This document shows, piece after piece, positions 58,773 through 64,000 of a DNA stretch of 64,000 bases. Position 1 is the stretch's first letter. The number at the start of each line of letters is the position of its first letter. The notes under the pieces were generated by a model, which saw only the letters and a list, made by a program, of their open reading frames with translations, did no database searches and was not told the origin of the DNA. Source of the stretch: Paenibacillus paridis (GTDB lineage: Bacteria > Bacillota > Bacilli > Paenibacillales > Paenibacillaceae); contig NZ_VCIX01000092.1 of the NCBI RefSeq assembly GCF_006345825.1, forward strand, positions 744,001 to 808,000. The letters are read 5' to 3'. Made by a program: the position numbers and the translations under genes.

Positions 58773-61700
58773 ATGAATGAAATGAAGCCTACAATAAGCT
58801 GGCTTACCGATGTAAGCGTATTTGCCGTGAACCGGCTACCGGCACACTCTGATCACCGCTATTACGAAACGATCGATGAAGCTGTGGCAGAAGCGCCAAT
58901 GTCGCTGCGCCATTCACTGAACGGCAACTGGAAATTCAACTATTCCGTTAAACCGGCAGACCGTCCACAGCACTTTTACGAGCTGGAGCATCCGGTTGAT
59001 GGCTGGAATAACATTGAAGTACCCGGTCATATTCAACTACAGGGCTTTGGCAAGCCTCAATACGTAAACACCATGTATCCATGGGACGGCCATAATGATA
59101 TTCGTCCGCCAGCCATTCCGGAGGATCATAATCCAGTTGGAAGCTACGTGAAGTATTTTCAAGCGCCTGCGCAAATGCAGGGCAAGCCGGTCTATATCTC
59201 TTTCCAAGGCGTAGAATCTGCCTTTTATTTATGGTTAAACGGAACATTCGTTGGTTATAGCGAAGACAGCTTTACGCCTTCTGAATTTGACCTTACCCCT
59301 TATATGGTAGAAGGGGAAAATAAGCTTGCAGTTGAAGTCTATCAACGGAGCACGGGCAGCTGGCTGGAGGATCAGGATTTTTGGCGTTTTTCAGGAATCT
59401 TCCGCGATGTTTACTTATATACGGTTCCTAGCAGCCATGTGCGGGACCTGTTTGTACATGCTGAGCTGGACACCTCTTATACGAAAGGGACGATCGGCGT
59501 AGATTTAAAGCTCGCAGGAGCTAAGCCTTCGAGCATTAAGCTGGAGCTGAAGGACGCTGCTGGCTTAACGGTCGCTGAGACTGCCATGCAGCCAGATGGC
59601 GGGGAACAGTTTTCTTTATCCGTAGATGCAGGGACTGTCACGCCGTGGAGTGCCGAGAAGCCTTACCTGTATATGCTTTATGTTACGCTTTATGATCAAG
59701 TGGGCCATGTGGTCGAAGCGGTCCCTCAAAGAGTAGGATTCCGGACATTCGAAATGATCGATAAAGTTATGCATATCAATGGCAAGCGCATTGTGTTCAA
59801 AGGCGTGAACCGCCATGAATTCAACAGCCGCAGAGGTCGGTCGATTACGAAGGAAGATATGCTGTGGGATATCCGCACAATCAAACGCAACAATTTGAAT
59901 GCGGTAAGAACCTCTCACTACCCGAACCAATCGCTGTGGTACGAGCTATGCGATATTTACGGTGTCTATGTCATTGACGAGATGAATCTTGAAACCCATG
60001 GCTCATGGCAGAAGATGGGCGCGGTTGAGCCATCTTGGAATATCCCTGAAAACAAGCCGGAATGGCAGCCGATCGTCATGGATCGCGCGATTTCGATGGT
60101 GGAACGGGACAAAAACCATCCGTCCATTCTAATCTGGTCTGTCGGCAATGAAGCCTATGCGGGTGAGGTTCTTCTTAATGTATCGAATTATTTCCGGGAG
60201 ACAGATCCGAGCAGACTTGTCCATTACGAGGGCGTATTCCATAACCGGACCTATGACGCGACGAGTGATATGGAGAGCCGCATGTATGCAAAGCCGGCCG
60301 ATATTGAGCAATATTTGAATGAGGACCCGCAAAAGCCTTATATCAGCTGCGAGTATATGCATGCGATGGGTAATTCCGTTGGAGGCATGCACAAATATAC
60401 GGAGCTGGAACAGAAATACGCGATGTACCAAGGCGGCTTCATTTGGGATTATATCGATCAGGTCATCGTCAAGAAAGACCGTTACGGCAAAGAGTTTTTG
60501 GCGTATGGCGGCGATTTCGACGACAGAGCGACCGATTACAATTTCTGTACGAACGGAATTGTTTATGCAGACCGCAAGGAATCTCCGAAAATGCAGGAGG
60601 TTAAATTCCTCTACCAGAACATTAAGCTGATTCCTGATCGTACCGGCGTAAAAGTGATTAACGAGAACTTGTTCTCAGGTACAGATGCTTATGATTTGGT
60701 CGTTAAGCTTCATCATGAAGGACGCGAGATATTTAAAAAATCGCTAAAGGCTGATGTAGCTGCACTATCCGAAGCTTACGTTCCGTTTGAGCTTCCGGCT
60801 GCTTTGGAGTCTGGCGAGTATTCGCTGCATGTGTCTTTGAACCTGAACGAAGCTGCCTTGTGGGCTGATGCCGGCCATGAGATTTCATTCGGCCAGCATG
60901 TATTCCTAGTGGAGGAAAGTCGTGCTGCTGCTCAGCCTGCGGGCGCGGTAAGAGTAGTGGAGGGTGACGTCAATATCGGCGTACACGGCCGCGATTTCAG
61001 CATTATGTTCTCGAAGCAGGCAGGAACGCTGACATCTGTAAATTACTCCGGACGCGAAATGATTGCGATTCCGCCGGCTCCGCTGTTCTGGCGGGCAACG
61101 ACAGACAATGATAAAGGTTTCGCTCTCGGCTTTGATTCAGGTGCTTGGTTTGCAGCAAGCTTGACGCGCAAATGTGTTTCCGTTGAGTTAACCAAACAGG
61201 AAGGAAGCGCAACAGTTACGTTTAATTATAACCTGAGCATTAGCGCGGAGGTTGTCGTTACGGCTGCTTATACCGTATTTGCAGATGGCAGCTTAAATGT
61301 GAAAGTGCGCTACGAGGGGGCAGAAGGCCTTCCGAAGCTTCCGATTTTTGCGTTATCGTTCAAGGTGCCAGCGGATTATCACCACTTGGATTGGTACGCA
61401 ATGGGACCAAGCGAGAACTATATCGACCGTGCGTTTGGGGCGCGACTTGGCGAATTCCAAAATGATGCAGCCGATAACGTCTCGGGCTATGTCGTTCCGC
61501 AGGAGTCCGGTAACCGTACCGGCGTCCGCCGCGTGAGCATTAGCAACGATTATGCGCAGGGCATTCGGATCACGGCTCCTGCCACGCAGCCAGTCGAATG
61601 CAATATTTCTCCTTACACGGCATTTGAGCTGGAAAGCGCAAATCACCATTATGAGCTGCCGAACGTGCATTATACCGTTGTAACGGTAGCGGGCAGACAA

Positions 61701-61805
61701 ATGGGCGTCGGCGGCGACGACAGCTGGGGCGCACCAGTCCACGGCGAGTATCTTATTCCTGCCAATCAAACGCTAGCGTTTGAGTTCAATATTGCTCGCT
61801 TGTAA
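58773..61805 (+). CDS. Beta-galactosidase, GH2 (LacZ type)
   Basis: The 1010-residue protein has full LacZ length and five-domain order. It has an N-terminal sandwich (SLNGNWKFNYSVKPADRPQHFY, YVNTMYPWDG), the catalytic barrel with GVNRHEFNSRRGRSITKEDMLWDIRTIKRNNLNAVRTSHYPN, acid/base Glu460 in SVGNEAYAG and nucleophile Glu527 in SCEYMHAMGNS, and the C-terminal Bgal small chain (APLFWRATTDNDKG; WYAMGPSENYIDR; GVRRVSI). It hydrolyses terminal beta-galactosides. Without a signal peptide it works on imported oligosaccharides, which suggests galactan, arabinogalactan or galactosylated hemicellulose rather than milk lactose. AAGGGGAAA precedes ATG. Confidence 0.95.
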   Translation: MNEMKPTISWLTDVSVFAVNRLPAHSDHRYYETIDEAVAEAPMSLRHSLNGNWKFNYSVKPADRPQHFYELEHPVDGWNNIEVPGHIQLQGFGKPQYVNTMYPWDGHNDIRPPAIPEDHNPVGSYVKYFQAPAQMQGKPVYISFQGVESAFYLWLNGTFVGYSEDSFTPSEFDLTPYMVEGENKLAVEVYQRSTGSWLEDQDFWRFSGIFRDVYLYTVPSSHVRDLFVHAELDTSYTKGTIGVDLKLAGAKPSSIKLELKDAAGLTVAETAMQPDGGEQFSLSVDAGTVTPWSAEKPYLYMLYVTLYDQVGHVVEAVPQRVGFRTFEMIDKVMHINGKRIVFKGVNRHEFNSRRGRSITKEDMLWDIRTIKRNNLNAVRTSHYPNQSLWYELCDIYGVYVIDEMNLETHGSWQKMGAVEPSWNIPENKPEWQPIVMDRAISMVERDKNHPSILIWSVGNEAYAGEVLLNVSNYFRETDPSRLVHYEGVFHNRTYDATSDMESRMYAKPADIEQYLNEDPQKPYISCEYMHAMGNSVGGMHKYTELEQKYAMYQGGFIWDYIDQVIVKKDRYGKEFLAYGGDFDDRATDYNFCTNGIVYADRKESPKMQEVKFLYQNIKLIPDRTGVKVINENLFSGTDAYDLVVKLHHEGREIFKKSLKADVAALSEAYVPFELPAALESGEYSLHVSLNLNEAALWADAGHEISFGQHVFLVEESRAAAQPAGAVRVVEGDVNIGVHGRDFSIMFSKQAGTLTSVNYSGREMIAIPPAPLFWRATTDNDKGFALGFDSGAWFAASLTRKCVSVELTKQEGSATVTFNYNLSISAEVVVTAAYTVFADGSLNVKVRYEGAEGLPKLPIFALSFKVPADYHHLDWYAMGPSENYIDRAFGARLGEFQNDAADNVSGYVVPQESGNRTGVRRVSISNDYAQGIRITAPATQPVECNISPYTAFELESANHHYELPNVHYTVVTVAGRQMGVGGDDSWGAPVHGEYLIPANQTLAFEFNIARL

Positions 61806-62000
61806 GCGAGCGCGAGTGCAGGAACGGAACATATAGTCAGGGCTGTCATAGGAACTGCAGCAAGAACAAGCAGAATGAGCAAGCGCAAGATTGACCGCTT
61901 TCCTGCAGATTTAGGAAAAACAGTAGAAGAGCAGTAGCGGCATCTGTTGAATAAGCAACAGAAGATTATTCAATAAGTAGCAGGAACAGCAACAAACGAA

Positions 62001-62032
62001 AGAAGCAGAGGTCAGCCTCTGCTTCTTTTTTT
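62001..62032 (+). terminator. Terminator of the system 2 operon
   Basis: The perfect 11-bp stem AGAAGCAGAGG/CCTCTGCTTCT with a 4-nt loop is followed by T residues. The stretch 61806-62000 before it shows no gene. Confidence 0.95.
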
Positions 62033-62197
62033 GTTGCATTTTCATATAAAAGCTAGAGCTGGCGTTTAAAAACGACCATGTCTTTTGCTTGGGGCAGGTT
62101 AGACAGACCCACTATCTGAACTTAGCTAAGCTGCTCATTCAATGCACCGACTGATGACTGCTGCCACCGTTGCTGGAGTAACTTTAATCCTTCCGTT

Positions 62198-62391
62198 CAA
62201 TTAGCGGGAATTTCTCCTTCTAAATAAGCCTTTGTCGATCCTTTTTATGAATTAGCAGGAATTTTTCCATATAAATCCAGCCTTTTGAGGCAATAGCAGA
62301 ATTAGAGGAGGAATTAACGTGAGAAATTCCCTCTAATTTACACAAGTGCTTCGGAGGGTTTAATTTAACGGGACAAAATCCCGTTATTTCC
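62198..62391. repeat. Array of four degenerate palindromic repeats
   Basis: Units lie at 62198-62226, 62249-62277, 62311-62340 and 62361-62391, starting 51, 62 and 50 bp apart. Each reads roughly GAATTARCGGGAA...TTCCCnnTAATTT and is an imperfect dyad; the fourth is the most symmetric (TTTAACGGGA with TCCCGTTATT). They match the units at 26735-26874. The stretch 62033-62197 on the left shows nothing else. Confidence 0.65.
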
Positions 62392-62496
62392 TAGATTTCA
62401 TTTTCTAATCATCTGACAAGTTATCTCTTGCAACCAGCTGTGATGTATAATCATATTTCTACGAATTATGGTAAAACAGGCGGTGATAAAGTGACA

Positions 62497-62805
62497 ATGA
62501 ATAAAAAAAGATCAAAGAAAATCACAGTGGGAGAGGAAAGATACGCCTACGTAATTTCCCCAGCTACAAAGGGCCAATTAGCGCTTACCGTAGAGCATGA
62601 AGAGGTTAAGGGGCAAAAAATTAGAGTGTACCTAAAATCAGAAATCAATGAGTTTTGGGTAGAGTTCCCTTATGTAGAAGATTTAAATTTGAAGCTTCTT
62701 AAGCCATCAGAAATATCGTTGATCATTGAGGATGCTTTGTCTCGGGGCTGGACACCAAAAAGTAAAGGGCCTATGATAACCTATAACTTAGATGAAAATT
62801 CATAG
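62497..62805 (+). CDS. Small soluble protein of unknown function
   Basis: The 102-residue protein starts with a very basic stretch (NKKRSKKITVGEERYAYVISPATKGQ). A compact alternating alpha/beta body follows, with VYLKSEINEFWVEFPYVEDLNLKLLKPSEISLIIEDALSRGWTP. GGCGGTG lies at good distance from ATG 62497; GTG 62491 is a close alternative. No family was recognised. It stands between the repeat array and a membrane protein gene. Confidence 0.7.
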   Translation: MNKKRSKKITVGEERYAYVISPATKGQLALTVEHEEVKGQKIRVYLKSEINEFWVEFPYVEDLNLKLLKPSEISLIIEDALSRGWTPKSKGPMITYNLDENS

Positions 62806-62914
62806 TATGAACTCATTCTATATCTCAGGTTTACTCTTTTTCGCAACAAAATATTTGAAATGCTCGTTCTAAAAAAGGAATAATGCGACCGTTAAAAGAG
62901 GGTGGAGAAGTCCA

Positions 62915-63427
62915 ATGAAAGATTTAATAACTGAAAATAATGGCTTATACTCTTTGCCGCTACATAAACAGGCCAAGCTAAAATGGTCATTTCATCTCTT
63001 ATATGGATTTTTGGTAACCATGTTGCTAGGTTTCATTCTGATTCTGAATGATGACAGTGTAAAACTCAGTCTAAAACTTTTTTTTTACGTGTTTATGATC
63101 CTTATCCTATACTCTTGGCTTGCATTAGCTTTCTTTAATAAACCGTACCTCATTATTAATGATGAATACTTGGAATACAAGTGGCTATTCGGTCGCAAAC
63201 GTATTGATTTGGATACCATTAATCAGATCGAGTTCTATTCGGAAAATGGCGTTACTAAGTTGGGAATTGGAGCTATAGAGCACGGGAAGCGGTCTTTTTT
63301 TGAAGCTACAGATCGAATGCTGGGAAGGTATTACTCGGTAAGCATCGTTGTTTCCACCTTCTCCAATATTGATTTTGATAAATTACGGTTAACTTTAATT
63401 GCGAAGGTAAATCAAAGAAATCAATGA
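62915..63427 (+). CDS. Membrane protein with bacterial PH-like domain
   Basis: The 170-residue protein has two membrane segments at about residues 26-45 and 53-73 (LYGFLVTMLLGFILIL, LFFYVFMILILYSWLALAFF). A soluble C-terminal domain begins KPYLIINDEYLEYKWLFGRKRIDLDTINQIEFYS, the usual look of a bacterial PH (YdbS-like) domain facing the cytoplasm. Function of such proteins is largely unknown. GGTGGAG lies upstream of ATG. It is probably monocistronic. Confidence 0.7.
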   Translation: MKDLITENNGLYSLPLHKQAKLKWSFHLLYGFLVTMLLGFILILNDDSVKLSLKLFFYVFMILILYSWLALAFFNKPYLIINDEYLEYKWLFGRKRIDLDTINQIEFYSENGVTKLGIGAIEHGKRSFFEATDRMLGRYYSVSIVVSTFSNIDFDKLRLTLIAKVNQRNQ

Positions 63428-63472
63428 GGACAAACTTAAACGGGAGAAAGCAGTATAGCATGCTAGTAGGAA

Positions 63473-63521
63473 AGCTAAGCAGTAGACAGGGTTGGGTAAC
63501 TAACGGGCCTGCTGCTTAGCT
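63473..63521 (-). terminator. Inverted repeat after the 45-residue membrane protein gene
   Basis: AGCTAAGCAG (63473-63482) and CTGCTTAGCT (63512-63521) are perfectly complementary. Read leftwards the hairpin lies 8 nt past the stop codon and ends in CTTTCCT, a weak T run. Confidence 0.6.
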
Positions 63522-63528
63522 ATTCAGC

Positions 63529-63666
63529 TTAGGATTGAGTATCATTCAACTGCTTCAAATATTGATCCTGAATATGCTCATCGTCTCTAATAATGCCTGC
63601 GCCAGCCATCATAATGTAGATGATACCGCCAAAGAACAACGCGCTTAAGATAATAATATAAGTCAT
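63529..63666 (-). CDS. 45-residue single-pass membrane protein
   Basis: The protein begins TYIIILSALFFGGIIYIMM, a single membrane helix, and continues AGAGIIRDDEHIQDQYLKQL to a short polar tail. AAGGAGG lies 7 nt before ATG 63666, an excellent ribosome binding site, and an inverted repeat follows the stop, so the gene is very likely real in spite of its size. It lies 28 nt downstream of the PLP-protein gene on the same strand. No family is recognised. Confidence 0.75.
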   Translation of the reverse strand: MTYIIILSALFFGGIIYIMMAGAGIIRDDEHIQDQYLKQLNDTQS

Positions 63667-63694
63667 CGTATTAGCCTCCTTCCCCTAAAAAAAC

Positions 63695-64000
63695 TCAAAG
63701 CTGCTTCAATGCTTCTGAAAAAGCCAGGATACCCGGGCGAATCTCATCTAACTGCGGCTTTGCATAGCTAAGTCGAACATGCCCGGACTCTGAACCGTAG
63801 ACGCTGCCGGGCACGAATGCTACGCCTCGTTTCATCGCTTCCTCCAGCAGCTTGCCATCCTCGATGCGTTGATTAATTTTGCACCATAGATTCAAGCCGC
63901 CGAGCGGAGGGGTGAAGATGACTTTGTCCTGAAGCACTTCCTGCAAGCTTTGGACCATCATTTGCTGCTTCTGAAACAAGGAGTGACGCAATTGTGCAAG
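63695..64000 (-). CDS. PLP-dependent aminotransferase-fold protein, C-terminal part (MocR-like)
   Basis: The frame is open to the window edge, so the N-terminal part and the start lie outside; a TTG at 63991 is only an apparent start. The visible 101 residues contain the small-domain pattern of fold-type I enzymes: FTPPLGGLNLWCKIN, VAFVPGSVYGSESGHVRLSYAKPQLDEIRPGI. The Arg in HVRLSYA is the position that binds the substrate carboxylate. This tail is shared by MocR/GabR-type regulators and class I aminotransferases; MocR is favoured by the SYAKP and GILAFSEALKQL ending but not proven. Confidence 0.75.
   Translation of the reverse strand, partial: LAQLRHSLFQKQQMMVQSLQEVLQDKVIFTPPLGGLNLWCKINQRIEDGKLLEEAMKRGVAFVPGSVYGSESGHVRLSYAKPQLDEIRPGILAFSEALKQL

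Noticed and set aside
61898..61938. Short frame starting near a Lys/Arg-rich segment after the GH2 gene
   Set aside because: Fewer than 20 codons with no ribosome binding site; no evidence of expression.

Overview
The window reads as a chromosome segment of a spore-forming, low-to-mid GC Gram-positive bacterium of the Paenibacillaceae type. The basis is AGGAGG-like ribosome binding sites with frequent TTG/GTG starts, two CotD-like spore coat proteins, Bacillales-type c-di-AMP (ydaO) control of a KimA potassium importer, and two YesM/YesN-type two-component systems beside CUT1 sugar importers. No rRNA, tRNA, prophage, insertion sequence or CRISPR array was seen. Assignments come from reading translated sequence and motifs; no database search was run.

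Layout. 1-9.2 kb: the 3' end of a hybrid receiver/histidine kinase, a Nudix hydrolase, a UvrC-like half protein, a VOC protein, a gntR-ilvD pair, then a ydaO riboswitch and kimA, and a marR gene divergent from an SDR oxidoreductase whose promoter carries two operator copies. 10.3-15.4 kb: a polyprenyl-phosphate sugar-phosphate transferase, a GT4 glycosyltransferase, an FAD enzyme of UGM/amine-oxidase type and a GNAT acetyltransferase in one tight row, then an EamA transporter. 15.5-24.5 kb: a secreted MORN protein, a TetR regulator with matching operators before itself and before the next gene, a cyclase-family enzyme, a UPF0173 metallo-hydrolase, a nucleotidyltransferase, a gene broken by an internal deletion or frameshift, an amidohydrolase, an MFS transporter and a CotD-like coat protein.

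24.6-34 kb: malate:quinone oxidoreductase, a gene-poor stretch with degenerate palindromic repeats, then a leftward operon (ABC ATPase, permease, lipoprotein, a 61-residue protein, amidase, RidA) under a PucR-type regulator. One 17-bp motif occurs twice upstream of pucR and once upstream of the operon. 34-41.4 kb: a methyltransferase, a heterodimeric ABC exporter with a lipoprotein, a broken small gene, an AbrB-family membrane protein and a second CotD-like protein.

41.5-61.8 kb is the most coherent part, a Gram-positive glycan utilisation locus. System 1 is histidine kinase, AraC-type regulator, sugar-binding lipoprotein, two permeases and a cytoplasmic GH5 enzyme. An identical 18-bp site lies before the kinase and before the binding protein. 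A GH51 arabinofuranosidase follows on the other strand, divergent from an ArsR-type regulator, with similar dyads next to both. System 2 runs ArsR-type regulator, AraC-type regulator, kinase, a promoter with a cre-like site, binding lipoprotein, two permeases and a GH2 beta-galactosidase. None of the glycosidases has a signal peptide and neither importer has its own ATPase. The inferred scheme is that oligosaccharides are sensed outside, imported with a shared MsmX-type ATPase and cleaved in the cytoplasm. The glycosidase set hints at galactose- and arabinose-containing plant hemicellulose fragments. 61.8-64 kb: a terminator, a second array of the degenerate palindromes, two proteins of unknown function, a 45-residue membrane protein and the cut-off C-terminus of a PLP-dependent MocR-type protein.
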